Shown: one piece after another, positions 8,379 to 17,856 of the stretch | Layout of the letters: each line of letters begins with the position of its first letter | Numbering within the stretch: position 1 is the first letter of the stretch | Source: Arthrobacter sp. C2 | Lineage (GTDB): Bacteria > Actinomycetota > Actinomycetes > Actinomycetales > Micrococcaceae | Assembly (NCBI GenBank): GCA_024207135.1 | Contig: CP042428.1 | Coordinates: 620,001 to 684,000 of the forward strand | DNA: 64,000 bases | Direction of reading: 5' to 3' | The notes under the pieces: generated by a model | The model's input: only the letters and a program-made list of their open reading frames with translations | What the model was told of the DNA's origin: nothing | Database searches by the model: none | Position numbers and translations under genes: made by a program

Positions 8379-8815
8379 ACGCACCGAAGGACAACCCCTG
8401 GATTGATGCGAAAGGCATCAATAAACACTTTTCACACGCATACACATGGCGCCCGGGATCTGCGCCGACTCGTTTCCCCCGCGATTCGGCCGGGGACGCG
8501 AGCGCTGGTTGACCGGGGCGGACGGAAAACGGCAAACCCGAGGCGGGCAAGGAGGCGGCGGGAGTGCTTTCCCTCATGATCGTGCCCGGACCCATCACCC
8601 CACGGCCCGGGTCAAAGGCCACCCGCGAAACCGGCCGGCCTCTTCGGGTGAAGGCAAAGACCAGGTTCAATTGGCGATTCCGGCCAGCACCGATCCCGGG
8701 GATGGGCGCGGCGGCCGTCGCACTCGCACTCCCCATCCTCGACGTCGGCTTCGTGCAGGCCTATGGTGGAAACAGGGTTCCGGCCAAGGTCCGGACCCGT
8801 GTTGGAGGTTGAACA
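8379..8815 (+). other. Intergenic region dnaE2-moaA
   Basis: This 437-bp stretch begins with a terminator-like hairpin (8-bp stem ATTGATGC at 8402-8409 with its complement at 8415-8422), followed by an A/T-rich run that can end dnaE2 transcription. The rest is GC-rich, and no ORF in it has family-like sequence. A leader of moaA must lie here. I could not fold a convincing molybdenum-cofactor riboswitch by eye. The moaA Shine-Dalgarno GGAGG is at 8805-8809. Confidence 0.5.
8402..8422 (+). terminator. dnaE2 terminator hairpin
   Basis: An 8-bp perfect stem with a GAAAG loop sits 23 bases after the dnaE2 stop codon and is followed by an A-rich then T-rich stretch. The T tract is not immediate, so the strength is uncertain. 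Confidence 0.5.
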
Positions 8816-9859
8816 ATGGCTGCCCCACAGATGACCGATACGCTGCAGCGCCCGTTGCGGGACCTGCGGATATCCGTCACGGACCGCTGCAACTTCCGCT
8901 GCGTCTACTGCATGCCCAAGGAAATCTTCGGCCGCGATTTCGTGTTCATGCCGCATGACCAGCTGCTCACCTTCGAGGAGATCACCACGCTGGCCCGGAT
9001 CGCCATGGACCACGGCGTGCGCAAGATCCGGCTGACCGGTGGCGAGCCGCTGCTGCGCCGCGGCATCGAGGACCTTATCGCCATGCTCGCCGCACTGCGC
9101 ACGCCCGGCGGCGAACCGCCCGACCTCGCCATGACCACCAACGGCTCCGTCCTGGCGCAGAAGGCGGAGGCACTCAAGGCCGCCGGCCTGGACCGGGTCA
9201 CGGTGTCGCTGGATTCCCTGGACGAGGCCGTCTTCCAGTCCATGAACGACGTCGAGTACCCCGTGGCGAAAGTCCTGCACGCAATCGACGCGGCCCAAGC
9301 CGCGGGTCTGGGCCCGGTGAAGGTCAACATGGTGGTCAAGCGGGGCCTGAACGATGGCAGCATCGTTGACATGGCCCGGCACTTCCGGGGCACCGGATTC
9401 ATCCTGCGCTTCATTGAATACATGGACGTGGGAACCTCCAACGGCTGGAAGATGGACCAGGTGGTGCCGAGTGCGGAGGTGGTTGAACGGATCGGCAGCG
9501 TGTTTCCGCTGGAGCCGCTGGAGGCAAACTACCCGGGCGAGACCGCCCAGCGCTGGCGGTATGCGGACGGCGCCGGCGAGATCGGCGCGATCTCCAGTGT
9601 TACCCGTGCCTTCTGCGGCGGATGCACCCGGGCGCGGCTCTCCGCCGACGGCAAGCTGTTTACCTGCCTGTTCGCCACCCGGGGCACCGACCTGCGGGCA
9701 CTGCTCCGCGCCGGTGCCACGGACGAAGACTTGGCCACTGCACTCGCGGCCCTGTGGGGCGCCCGGACGGACAGGTACTCGGAACTGCGCAGTTCCAGAA
9801 CACCCGGCGTGGCCAAGCCGGGCATGAAAAAAATCGAGATGAACTACATCGGCGGCTGA
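8816..9859 (+). CDS. moaA: GTP 3',8-cyclase MoaA
   Basis: A 347-residue radical SAM enzyme for the first step of molybdenum cofactor synthesis, converting GTP to 3',8-cyclo-GTP for MoaC. The N-terminal cluster motif is CNFRCVYC (C25, C29, C32) and the SAM-binding GGEP is in [10 protein letters not shown]. The C-terminal cluster that binds GTP is CGGCTRARL plus a later Cys in LFTCLF (about 266, 269 and 283). The sequence ends in Gly-Gly, as required for catalysis in this family. The Shine-Dalgarno GGAGG at 8805 fixes the ATG at 8816. It precedes a molybdopterin oxidoreductase gene, so it may supply cofactor to that enzyme. No other moa genes are in the window. Confidence 0.95.
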   Translation: MAAPQMTDTLQRPLRDLRISVTDRCNFRCVYCMPKEIFGRDFVFMPHDQLLTFEEITTLARIAMDHGVRKIRLTGGEPLLRRGIEDLIAMLAALRTPGGEPPDLAMTTNGSVLAQKAEALKAAGLDRVTVSLDSLDEAVFQSMNDVEYPVAKVLHAIDAAQAAGLGPVKVNMVVKRGLNDGSIVDMARHFRGTGFILRFIEYMDVGTSNGWKMDQVVPSAEVVERIGSVFPLEPLEANYPGETAQRWRYADGAGEIGAISSVTRAFCGGCTRARLSADGKLFTCLFATRGTDLRALLRAGATDEDLATALAALWGARTDRYSELRSSRTPGVAKPGMKKIEMNYIGG

Positions 9860-10143
9860 GGACCGGAGTGCTGCAGCCGGGCTGCCAAGCGGTGCGCGGA
9901 TGCGCGGTTTCCCGAGGGGATTGCCTGGCCGTTGCGACGGGCAACCGCCAGTGTAAGGCACGTCACGTGATGGCCATGTTGTCTTTGCCAAGTAGCGATG
10001 CTAGAACGGTCCTACCTGCTAATGAACGCCCAACGTCGTGCGTGTGGGGGGCGGCGCACACGACACCGGGCGTGGAACCGGATTGACCGGATACACCCTT
10101 CATTCCGGAGAGTCGATTCTTCAAGCAAAAGGTTGTGTGTGCC

Positions 10144-12459
10144 ATGAGCAACAAGCCCCCGGTCCAGGATGACTCGGACGCCAAGATGAAGGTCGGCCGG
10201 CCCGCCCGGGCGGCAGCGGGGCTTCACGGCCTCACCGAATCCCTTCCCCAGGCGCTTTCGGCCATGGGCCCCGTGCGATCCGCAAAAACCCTGCTGGCAA
10301 TGAACCAGAAGGACGGCTTTGACTGCATGAGCTGTGCCTGGCCGGATCCGCCGCACCGCAAGACGGCGGAGTTCTGCGAAAACGGCGCCAAGGCGGTGAC
10401 GTGGGAAGCGGGGCTGCTGACGGTGCCGCGGGAATTCTGGGAAGCCAATTCGGTGTCCTCCATGCGGGAGCGCAGCGAGTACTGGCTGGGCCAGCAGGGA
10501 CGGCTGGTTGATCCGGTCTACAAGCCGGCAGGCTCGGACCATTACCAGCCCATCAGCTGGGACAACGCGTTCCGGCTGGTGGCCGGTGAGCTGAACGCCC
10601 TCGATTCCCCGAATGAGGCAGCGTTCTATACCAGCGGCCGCACCAGCAACGAGACGGCCTTCCAATACCAGTTGTTTGCCCGCGCCTTCGGCACCAACAA
10701 CCTGCCGGACTGCTCCAACATGTGCCACGAGTCCACGGGACTCGCCATGGGGGAAACCATCGGGGTGGGCAAGTCCGCGATCTCCTATGAAGACTTTGCC
10801 AAGTCGGACCTGATCATCATCATGGGGCAGAACCCTGGCACCTGCCATCCGCGGATGCTGACGGCGCTGGAGGAAGCCAAGCTCGCCGGTGCCCAGATCG
10901 TGGCCGTCAACCCGCTGCCCGAAGCCGGCCTGATCAACTTCAGGAACCCGCAGAAGCCCCGCGGGCTGGTCGGCAAGGGCACCGATCTGGCCGACCAGTT
11001 CCTGCAGATCCGGCTGGCCGGAGACATGGCCCTGATGCAGGCCCTGGCCAAGCGGGTCTTTGCCGCCGAAGACGCGGCACCCGGCGCCGTCCTGGACCAC
11101 GCGTTCCTGGAGGAAAGCTGCCAGGGCCTGGAGGAATACCGGGCCCACATCGCCAACCTCGACGATGCGGAAGTCTTGGCCGCCACCGGACTGCGGACGG
11201 CGGAAATCGACGAACTCGCCGACCGCTACCTGAAGGCGGACAAAGTCATTGTCACCTGGGCCATGGGCCTGACCCAGCACAAGAAGGCCGTGCCCACCAT
11301 CAAGGAAATCGTCAACCTGCTGCTGCTGCGCGGAAACATCGGAAAGCCCGGGGCCGGCCCCTCGCCCATCCGCGGACACAGCAATGTCCAGGGCGACCGG
11401 ACCATGGGCATCTGGGAGCAGATGCCGCCGGTCTTCCTGGACGCACTGGGCAAGGAGTTCAATTTCGACCCGCCGCGGGAGAACGGTTTCGACGCGGTCC
11501 AGAGCATCCGCGCCATGCGCGACGGCAAGCTCAAGGTTCTCTTCGCCATGGGCGGGAACCTGGTCAGCGCAATCTCCGACACCGTCGTGGCCGAGGAGGC
11601 CATGCAAAAGATGAAGCTCACGGTCCAGGTGTCAACCAAGCTGAACCGCTCCCACGCCTTCACGGGGGAGAAGGCCCTGATCCTGCCCACCATGGGCCGG
11701 ACCGAAATCGACCGGCAGGCATCCGGCGAACAATTCGTCACCGTCGAGGACACGGTGTGTGCCGTGCATGCCTCGCACGGAAAGGTGGAGCCGGTCGGGA
11801 CGAACCTGCTCTCCGAGATGGCCATCGTCAGCCGGCTTGCCCGGGCCGTCCTGGGCCGCGATCACCCCATCGACTGGGCCGGGTTCGAGGCCGACTACGA
11901 CACCATACGCGAGCACATCGGGCACGTCTGCAAGGGCTGCGAGGACTACAACGCCAAGGTCCGCCGTCCCGGCGGCTTCGTCCTGCCGCACCCGCCGCGC
12001 GACAGCCGCACGTTCCCCACACCTTCGGGCAAGGCCATCTTCACGGTCAGCGAGCTGGAAACCGTGGAGGTCCCCAAGGGGCGGCTGCTGCTGCAGTCCG
12101 TCCGCGCCCACGACCAGTTCAACACCACCATGTACACCCTCAACGACAGGTACCGGGGCGTGAAGAAGGGCCGTCACGTCCTGTTCGTGAACCCGGCCGA
12201 CCTGGCCGAACTCGGCATCGCCGACGGCAGCTACGTGGACATCCACAGCGAGTCGCCCGACGGCATCGACCGGGTCCTGCGCCAGCAGCGCATCATCGGC
12301 TACCCCACCGCGCGTGGCTGCGTGGCCGCGTACTTCCCCGAAGCAAACGTGCTCGTCTCCCTGGACGCCACGGCCGAGGGTTCCAATACCCCGGTGTCCA
12401 AGTCCGTCGTCGTGCGCCTGGAAAAGGCAGCCGAGCCCGCCTACGCCGTAGGTTCCTGA
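10144..12459 (+). CDS. FdhF/YdeP-type molybdopterin oxidoreductase
   Basis: A 771-residue protein of the bis-MGD molybdoenzyme family, closest in layout to the formate dehydrogenase-like FdhF/YdeP group. The N-terminus has a cysteine set C61-x2-C64-x13-C78 (in DCMSC and AEFCENG), probably an iron-sulfur site. A CSNMCHES segment (C190, C194) could supply the metal ligand. Molybdopterin-binding stretches include GQNPGTCHPRM and a C-terminal dinucleotide-binding barrel from about 640. There is no twin-arginine signal, so it is cytoplasmic. E. coli YdeP is linked to acid resistance; the true substrate is unknown. The ATG at 10144 is used; a GTG nine bases upstream is also possible. moaA lies upstream and a small membrane protein follows at 12547. 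Confidence 0.88.
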   Translation: MSNKPPVQDDSDAKMKVGRPARAAAGLHGLTESLPQALSAMGPVRSAKTLLAMNQKDGFDCMSCAWPDPPHRKTAEFCENGAKAVTWEAGLLTVPREFWEANSVSSMRERSEYWLGQQGRLVDPVYKPAGSDHYQPISWDNAFRLVAGELNALDSPNEAAFYTSGRTSNETAFQYQLFARAFGTNNLPDCSNMCHESTGLAMGETIGVGKSAISYEDFAKSDLIIIMGQNPGTCHPRMLTALEEAKLAGAQIVAVNPLPEAGLINFRNPQKPRGLVGKGTDLADQFLQIRLAGDMALMQALAKRVFAAEDAAPGAVLDHAFLEESCQGLEEYRAHIANLDDAEVLAATGLRTAEIDELADRYLKADKVIVTWAMGLTQHKKAVPTIKEIVNLLLLRGNIGKPGAGPSPIRGHSNVQGDRTMGIWEQMPPVFLDALGKEFNFDPPRENGFDAVQSIRAMRDGKLKVLFAMGGNLVSAISDTVVAEEAMQKMKLTVQVSTKLNRSHAFTGEKALILPTMGRTEIDRQASGEQFVTVEDTVCAVHASHGKVEPVGTNLLSEMAIVSRLARAVLGRDHPIDWAGFEADYDTIREHIGHVCKGCEDYNAKVRRPGGFVLPHPPRDSRTFPTPSGKAIFTVSELETVEVPKGRLLLQSVRAHDQFNTTMYTLNDRYRGVKKGRHVLFVNPADLAELGIADGSYVDIHSESPDGIDRVLRQQRIIGYPTARGCVAAYFPEANVLVSLDATAEGSNTPVSKSVVVRLEKAAEPAYAVGS

Positions 12460-12546
12460 GCAAACACCTCCGGGAAGCGAGGAAGGGCAAGCCTATGACC
12501 CAGCCTGGATTGTTAACGGCTTTTCAGTTTGCCAAGGAGTACGGCA

Positions 12547-13071
12547 ATGGACCTAATTTTTCGGTCATCGGCGTTTGCGCCGCTGGCGCTGGGTTTTTGC
12601 GGCCTGGGGACCGGCTACTTGATCTACGGTCCCGAGGAATTGTTTCACTGGCCCAAGCGTGACGAATCCGTGGACAGGTCGACAGGCGTGTGGGGCATCT
12701 GGCTCCCGGGCTTCTGCCAGCTGGTCACCGGCATCATCCTCTTCGTCGGCCTGACATGGTTCCAGGTGTTCAAGGACGCGCCGCTGTACATGGCAGCCCT
12801 CGCCTTCTCCGCATACGGGATCCACTGGTTCGCACTGGGCTACAACCGCTGGCAGGGTGTGGACCCGCGCACCAACGCCGGAGACTGGCCCGTCGGGCTG
12901 CTGTTCGTGGGCCTGACCTTGATCTACATCAGCGACTTCTTCCACAGCATTGGGCAGGCATGGGGCGAGCGGTCGCTCGGGCTGTGGCACCTGGTCACGG
13001 GCCTCTGGCTGATGTACCTGACCTTTGCCACGAGCCTGAACTTCTCCCTGGGCATGACACTGCCCCTGTAG
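12547..13071 (+). CDS. Small polytopic membrane protein, GPR1/FUN34/YaaH-like
   Basis: A 174-residue protein with about six hydrophobic helices. The N-terminal PLALGFCGLGTGYLIYG and the C-terminal TSLNFSLGMTLPL resemble the ends of the acetate/succinate transporter family (AceTr, YaaH/SatP), whose members have six helices and a similar length, but the classic NPAPLG motif is not exact. AAGGAG at 12535-12540 sets the ATG at 12547. It lies 87 bp after the molybdoenzyme on the same strand and could carry a small acid or anchor that enzyme. The family call is tentative; membrane location is clear. Confidence 0.55.
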   Translation: MDLIFRSSAFAPLALGFCGLGTGYLIYGPEELFHWPKRDESVDRSTGVWGIWLPGFCQLVTGIILFVGLTWFQVFKDAPLYMAALAFSAYGIHWFALGYNRWQGVDPRTNAGDWPVGLLFVGLTLIYISDFFHSIGQAWGERSLGLWHLVTGLWLMYLTFATSLNFSLGMTLPL

Positions 13072-13072
13072 G

Positions 13073-13795
13073 GTGTTGCTGCGGGCAAGCCAACTACGGG
13101 AAAACGGGGTTTCGGTGGCGGTCATGGCGCTGGTGCACGGGTTGTGGTCCGACGGTTCGGCCTGGTTGCGGGTCATCGCCGAGCTGCGCGCCCTTGGCCA
13201 TGACCCCGTGGCCGCCCAGCTCGGCCTCGAATCGTTTGACGACGACGTGGCCAGCGTGCGCCGGACCCTGGCCACCGTGGGTGCACCGGTCCTGCTGGCA
13301 GGGTGGTCGTACGGCGGGGCAGTGATTGGCGAGGCGGCACGCGGGGCCCGAAACGTGGGGGCGCTGGCCTATGTCGCGGCGTCTGCACCGGCCGAGGGCG
13401 AATCCGTGAGCCGCTTGTCCAGGCTGCATCCGGGCAGCATGATCCCGCAGCACGTGGTCGTCGCCGGAAACCACACCTACATCGACCGGGCGCACTTCGG
13501 CGAGGTGATGGCGGGGGAGCTGTCCTCCGAGGATGCCGCGCTGGGTGCGGCCGTGCAGAAGCTGACGCGCATCGGGCTGGACAAGGCAACGGTGGGGCGG
13601 CCGGCATGGCTGGATCTGCCGGCGCATTACCTGGTTGCCACCGCCGACCGTGCCGTGCCTCCGACGCTGCAGCGGGAAATGGCCGAACGGATGGGCGCTG
13701 CGGTGACGGAGATCGATTCCGGCCACGCACCCTTGCTCTCCCGCCCTCGCGAGGTGGCCGTCTTTCTGGACGGCGCCTGCAAGGCCTCCCTCTAA
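13073..13795 (+). CDS. Alpha/beta-fold hydrolase
   Basis: An alpha/beta hydrolase of about 223-240 residues. The oxyanion-hole region is HGLWSDGS, the nucleophile elbow is GWSYGG, an acid is likely in ATADRAVP, and the catalytic histidine is in SGHAPLL near the end. The layout resembles small esterases of the EstC/SABP2-like group. The GTG at 13073 directly follows the previous stop; the ATG at 13124 gives a start typical of the family and may be the true one. No Shine-Dalgarno decides between them. The substrate cannot be inferred. It is the last gene before a regulatory gap, probably co-transcribed with 12547. Confidence 0.8.
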   Translation: MLLRASQLRENGVSVAVMALVHGLWSDGSAWLRVIAELRALGHDPVAAQLGLESFDDDVASVRRTLATVGAPVLLAGWSYGGAVIGEAARGARNVGALAYVAASAPAEGESVSRLSRLHPGSMIPQHVVVAGNHTYIDRAHFGEVMAGELSSEDAALGAAVQKLTRIGLDKATVGRPAWLDLPAHYLVATADRAVPPTLQREMAERMGAAVTEIDSGHAPLLSRPREVAVFLDGACKASL

Positions 13796-14053
13796 GGCCG
13801 TCGCCGGTGCGGCGGCCGGCAAGGAGCGCCGGGTCCACGCACGGGCCGGTCGTGCGCCGCCCCTTGCGCAAGCCAAAGCCGGCACATCCGTCCGTGCCGC
13901 CCCCGTCCTCGGCAATGAGGTGTTCGCGCCGCCGGATCCGCGAGCGGCACCTTGATCCGGCCGTCCGGCCCTACCTCGAAAACGCCGGGCCCCCGCGGCA
14001 AAAACCGAGGCGGAGGACGAAGGGAAAATCGGGACCTTCGACCTATTGCCGAG

Positions 14054-14088
14054 CGCTATACACGCGAGTAGCGTCCTATACATGAGTA
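14054..14088 (+). promoter_or_regulatory. Repeats at the tetR start (possible TetR operator/promoter)
   Basis: An inverted repeat CGCTA-N10-TAGCG (14054-14073) overlaps a -10-like TATACA (14057-14062). A near-copy of CTATACA-GAGTA recurs 20 bp downstream (14056-14070 and 14076-14088), with the tetR ATG (14082) inside the second copy. This fits an autoregulatory operator over a promoter with a very short leader. The upstream gap 13796-14053 shows nothing else. Confidence 0.4.
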
Positions 14089-14756
14089 CAGCCCGAGAGG
14101 ATCTGACCGGACGGGCCCGGCTGCGCGACGCCGCCATCGAGTGCTTCGCGGCGCACGGGTTCGATGAATCCCTGCGCGCCATTGCCGCCCGCGCCGAGGT
14201 CAGCGCCGGCCTGGTCCGCCACCACTTCGGATCCAAGGAAGCGCTGCGCGCCGAATGCGACGTCACGGTGCTTGCACGCTACCGCGCGCTGAAGAACGAA
14301 AGCCTCAAGGCCTCGCCCCGGCAACTCTTTGCACAGTTCCCGTCATCGCGCGAGGGCGGGATCCTGCTGGTCTACATCCTGCGCTCGGTCCGCGAGGGCG
14401 GGGAGGCGGGAAGGGACTTTATCGAGCACATGGTCGTCGAGGCCCTGGAATTCTCGCGCGACGCCGTGGAGCGGGGAATCATCATTCCCAGCCGCGACGA
14501 GGAGGCGCGCGTGCGCTTCCTGGTCCAGCAGTCGATCGGCGCCATGGTGGTCAGCTTCGCCATGCGTCCCGGGACGCCGCTGGAGGACTTTGGTGCGGTG
14601 ATGGAACGCTACTACGCCGAGGCAGTGCTGCCAACCCTCGAGCTGTACACCGAGGGGCTGTTCACCAGCCGGGAATACCTCGATGAATACCTGGCCTTCC
14701 TGGCCGGCACCAAGAACCCGCCCGCGGGCCTCGCGGGAGAAACCGTGACACGGTAA
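14082..14756 (+). CDS. TetR/AcrR family transcriptional regulator
   Basis: A 224-residue regulator. The N-terminal helix-turn-helix is typical of TetR ([17 protein letters not shown], then [20 protein letters not shown], about residues 12-58), followed by a helical ligand-binding domain. It lies 10 bp before an ABC exporter ATPase on the same strand and probably represses that operon until an exported compound binds. A candidate operator overlaps its own start. The chemical ligand is unknown. Confidence 0.9.
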   Translation: MSTAREDLTGRARLRDAAIECFAAHGFDESLRAIAARAEVSAGLVRHHFGSKEALRAECDVTVLARYRALKNESLKASPRQLFAQFPSSREGGILLVYILRSVREGGEAGRDFIEHMVVEALEFSRDAVERGIIIPSRDEEARVRFLVQQSIGAMVVSFAMRPGTPLEDFGAVMERYYAEAVLPTLELYTEGLFTSREYLDEYLAFLAGTKNPPAGLAGETVTR

Positions 14757-14766
14757 GGAGAAAACC

Positions 14767-15723
14767 ATGTCCACCAACACCCAGGCCATCTCGGTGGCCG
14801 GCCTGCACAAGCATTTCGGGCGCACCGCGGCCCTGGCGGGACTGGATCTGCAGGTCGAGGCCGGAGAGGTCGCCGGATTCCTCGGGCCCAACGGGTCGGG
14901 CAAGTCGACCACCATCCGCATCCTGCTCGGGTTGCTGCGTGCCGATTCGGGCAGCGTGAAGCTGCTGGGCGGGGACCCGTGGGACGACGCCGTGGCCCTG
15001 CACCGGCGCATCGCCTACGTGCCCGGAGAGGTCGCCCTGTGGCCCAATCTCACCGGCGGCCAGGCCATCGGCATCTTGGCGTCCCTGCGCGGCGGCGTGG
15101 ATGCCACCAAGCGCGACGCGCTGCTCGAACGCTTCGACCTGGACCCCACCAAGAAGGCGCGCAGCTACTCCAAGGGCAACCGGCAGAAGGTCGCCCTGGT
15201 CGCGGCCCTGGCCTCGGACGCCGAGCTGCTGCTGCTGGACGAGCCGACATCGGGCCTAGACCCGCTGATGGAACAGGTCTTCACCGCCTGCATCCGCGAG
15301 GTCAAGGCCGAGGGGCGTTCGGTGCTGCTTTCCAGCCACATCTTCGCCGAGGTCGAGAAGCTCTGCGATACCGTCACCATCATCCGCGAGGGCCAGACGG
15401 TCGAGGCCGGGCGCCTCGAATCCCTGCGCCACCTGCACCGCACCACCGTCTCGGTGCTGCTGGCCGGAAACACCTCCGCACTTGCCGCGGTCCCGGGCAT
15501 CGGTGACCTGGTCATGGACGGTCCCAAGGCCACCTTCACCGTCGGCGAGGAAGACCTGGGCGGCGTGCTCGAGGCGCTTTCCAGGTACTCGCCCCGTTCC
15601 CTGGTCTCGACCCCGCCGTCGCTCGAGGACCTGTTCCTGCGCCACTACGGGGGGCTGCCGCTACAGCCGGCAGCCGCCAGGCCCGGACGCCACGCCCACG
15701 CACCTGCGGCAGGTGCGCGATGA
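14767..15723 (+). CDS. ABC exporter ATP-binding protein
   Basis: A 318-residue ATPase subunit. Walker [10 protein letters not shown] is at 40-48, the signature is YSKGNRQK near 134 (a variant seen in drug/antibiotic exporters), Walker B LLLLDEP at 154-160, the D-loop SGLDP and a switch histidine in SSHIFAE. The C-terminal 90 residues resemble the extra domain of DrrA/CcmA-type exporters. AAGGAG is placed 6 bases before the ATG. It overlaps the permease gene by the ATGA at 15720-15723, so the two are translationally coupled. It probably energises export of a hydrophobic or antibiotic-like compound under TetR control. Confidence 0.92.
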   Translation: MSTNTQAISVAGLHKHFGRTAALAGLDLQVEAGEVAGFLGPNGSGKSTTIRILLGLLRADSGSVKLLGGDPWDDAVALHRRIAYVPGEVALWPNLTGGQAIGILASLRGGVDATKRDALLERFDLDPTKKARSYSKGNRQKVALVAALASDAELLLLDEPTSGLDPLMEQVFTACIREVKAEGRSVLLSSHIFAEVEKLCDTVTIIREGQTVEAGRLESLRHLHRTTVSVLLAGNTSALAAVPGIGDLVMDGPKATFTVGEEDLGGVLEALSRYSPRSLVSTPPSLEDLFLRHYGGLPLQPAAARPGRHAHAPAAGAR

Positions 15724-17360
15724 GCAGCGCAACGGCCCCGGGCCGCGCCACGCGCCGAACCTCCGCCTCCACCGGTTCCCTGGCCGGGGTGGGCACGGCC
15801 GCGGGATTCATCCTGCGCCGCAACTGGCTGCGGCTGCTCATCTGGGCGGGGGTGCTGGCGGTGATGATCCCGATCGTCTACGGCTCCCAGCAGGAGGCCT
15901 TCCCGACCCAGGAGTCCCGCGACGCCTATGCCCAGGTGGCCAACACCCCGGCGGTGGCGGCCATGACAGGCCTGCCCTACGCGGCAGGTTCGCTCGGCGG
16001 CATCCTGGTCATCAAGATCTGGATGACCCTGGCCGTGGCCCTGGGCTTCGCCTCGATCTTCCTGGTCACCCGCAACGGACGGGCCGACGAAGAGACCGGG
16101 CGCACCGAGCTGCTGCGTTCGGCCGCGCTGGGGCGGCACGCCTACCCCGTGGCCAACTACCTGGTGGCCGGATCGCTGTCCGTCGTCACCGGCTTGCTGA
16201 TCTCCCTGCTGTGCCTGGGCCTGAAGCTGCCGACCGGCGGATCGTGGACCATGGGCGCCTCCATCGCCGGAACCGGGTTGGCTTTCGTGGCGGTCTCGGC
16301 GATCTGCGGCCAGCTGGCGACCACCAGCCGCGGGGCAAACTCGCTGGCCGTGGCACTGTTGGCGCTCTTCTACTTCATCCGCGCGGGCGCCGACCTGCAG
16401 GCCAACGGCACCGACCCGAGCGCACTGAGCTGGTACTCGCCCATTGGCTGGGCGCAGAACATGCGCTCCTTCGGCCAGGACAACTGGTGGCCGCTGACGG
16501 CCCTGCTGGGGCTGGCGGTGCTCGGATGCGCGCTGGCGCTGCGCCTGGAAACCCGGCGCGACCTCGGCTCCGGCATCCTGCCCGAGCGCGCCGGCCCGGC
16601 CACCGCCTCGGCGCTGCTGGCCAACCCGCTGGGCCTGGTGCTGCGGCTGCAACGCGGCTCGCTTCTCGGCTGGTTCCTGGGCGCGGTGGTTGCGGGGCTC
16701 TTCTTCGGGTCGGTGGCCCGGGCCATGACCTCGGTGCTGGACCCGGACAACCCGTTCGCCAAGTCCTTCGTGGGCCCCGGACACGACATGCTTGACGGGG
16801 TGATGGGCATCTTCGTGCTTTTCAACGGGCTGCTGGCCGGGGCGTTCGCCGTCCAGGCGCTGGCCGGGGCACGCAGCGAGGAGGAAAGCGGGCGGCTGGA
16901 GAGCCAGCTGGCCGGATCGCTCTCGCGCTTCGGCTGGCTGTGGGCGCACGTCCTGGTGGCGGGGGCCGGCTCCGCGGCGATGCTGCTGGTCGGCGGCTAC
17001 CTCACCGGGGCATCGTCCCAGGGCGCGGCGACCGGCGGATCCATGGCCGCCGCCTCGTTCGCCTACTGGCCGGCGGTGCTGCTGATGCTCGGGGTGCTGC
17101 TCTTCTGTCAGGGATTCATCCCGCGTCCCAGCACCGGCATCGCGTGGGCGGTCTACGGGCTCTCGGTCATGGCCGCGATGTTCGGCGGATTGCTTTCGCT
17201 CTCCGAGGACGTTATCAAGGCCACCCCGTTCGGGGCGGTCCCGAGGCTCCCGGCCGAGGACTTCGCCCTGCTGCCCCTGGTGGTCCTTGGCGTCATCGCC
17301 CTGGTGCTGGCCACGATCGGGTTCTGGCGCTTCCGGGCCAGGGACCTGATGCCCGAATAG
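15720..17360 (+). CDS. ABC-2 type exporter permease
   Basis: A 546-residue membrane protein with about twelve hydrophobic segments in two similar halves (one from about 35-300, another from about 305-535), as in fused exporters of the TipC/tetronasin-type ABC-2 group. The N-terminal 30 residues are polar and cytoplasmic. It starts in the ATGA overlap with the ATPase gene and forms a TetR-ATPase-permease operon. The likely role is efflux of a toxic or self-made compound across the cytoplasmic membrane; the substrate cannot be read. A 10-bp hairpin follows the stop. Confidence 0.88.
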   Translation: MSSATAPGRATRRTSASTGSLAGVGTAAGFILRRNWLRLLIWAGVLAVMIPIVYGSQQEAFPTQESRDAYAQVANTPAVAAMTGLPYAAGSLGGILVIKIWMTLAVALGFASIFLVTRNGRADEETGRTELLRSAALGRHAYPVANYLVAGSLSVVTGLLISLLCLGLKLPTGGSWTMGASIAGTGLAFVAVSAICGQLATTSRGANSLAVALLALFYFIRAGADLQANGTDPSALSWYSPIGWAQNMRSFGQDNWWPLTALLGLAVLGCALALRLETRRDLGSGILPERAGPATASALLANPLGLVLRLQRGSLLGWFLGAVVAGLFFGSVARAMTSVLDPDNPFAKSFVGPGHDMLDGVMGIFVLFNGLLAGAFAVQALAGARSEEESGRLESQLAGSLSRFGWLWAHVLVAGAGSAAMLLVGGYLTGASSQGAATGGSMAAASFAYWPAVLLMLGVLLFCQGFIPRPSTGIAWAVYGLSVMAAMFGGLLSLSEDVIKATPFGAVPRLPAEDFALLPLVVLGVIALVLATIGFWRFRARDLMPE

Positions 17361-17361
17361 C

Positions 17362-17385
17362 GGAACGGGGCGCGTGCCCCGTTCC
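17362..17385 (+). terminator. Terminator-like hairpin after the exporter operon
   Basis: A perfect 10-bp GC-rich stem (GGAACGGGGC, 17362-17371, with its complement at 17376-17385) and a 4-nt loop begin two bases after the permease stop. There is no T tract, so it may only slow polymerase or protect the 3' end. Confidence 0.5.
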
Positions 17386-17469
17386 CCTGTGCGGGTGCTG
17401 CGCCCCGGCAGGGGTAGGGCCCTTGCAACCCCTTTACACGGGTTTTGTTGCGGCAGTAGCGTGGGCGCC

Positions 17470-17847
17470 ATGGACTGGAAACTGGAACTGGTATTTGTCC
17501 CCGTGTCCGATGTGGACCGCGCCAAGGATTTCTACGTGAACAAGGTCGGGTTCAACGCCGACTACGACGAGCGACCCACCGAGGCGATCCGCTTCGTCCA
17601 GCTGACCCCGCCGGGATCCGCCTGCTCCATCACCATCGGCGAGGGCCTGAACGACGCGGCCCCCGGAACGGCGCCGAGCCTGCAGATGGTGGTCAGCGAC
17701 ATCCGCAAGGCCCACGACCAGCTCAAGGCCAACGGCGTGGACGTAAGCGACGTCGACATCCAGCCGTGGGGGCACTTCGTGTACTTCGCCGATCCGGACG
17801 GCAACAAGTGGGCGGTGCAGTACCTGCCGCAGCGCCCGAACGGGTAG
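17470..17847 (+). CDS. VOC-family protein
   Basis: A 125-residue single VOC unit of the glyoxalase/dioxygenase fold. The first half starts LELVFVPVSDVDRAKDFYV and the second contains RKAHDQLKANGV and ends YFADPDGNKWAVQ. It is probably a cytosolic dimer binding a metal or small ligand; the substrate is unknown. The ATG at 17470 matches the conserved beta-strand start; an upstream extension encodes only Arg/Pro-rich shadow sequence. It stands alone ahead of the hip operator region. It is not closely similar to the VOC protein at 2090-2530. Confidence 0.8.
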   Translation: MDWKLELVFVPVSDVDRAKDFYVNKVGFNADYDERPTEAIRFVQLTPPGSACSITIGEGLNDAAPGTAPSLQMVVSDIRKAHDQLKANGVDVSDVDIQPWGHFVYFADPDGNKWAVQYLPQRPNG

Positions 17848-17856
17848 ACGCCCAAC

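Noticed and set aside
8564-8812. 82-residue ORF upstream of moaA
   Set aside because: Composition resembles out-of-frame GC-rich DNA, and no Shine-Dalgarno or family motif supports it.
8500-8815. Molybdenum-cofactor riboswitch before moaA
   Set aside because: The context would suit one, but I could not recognise its conserved core by eye; a covariance-model search would decide.
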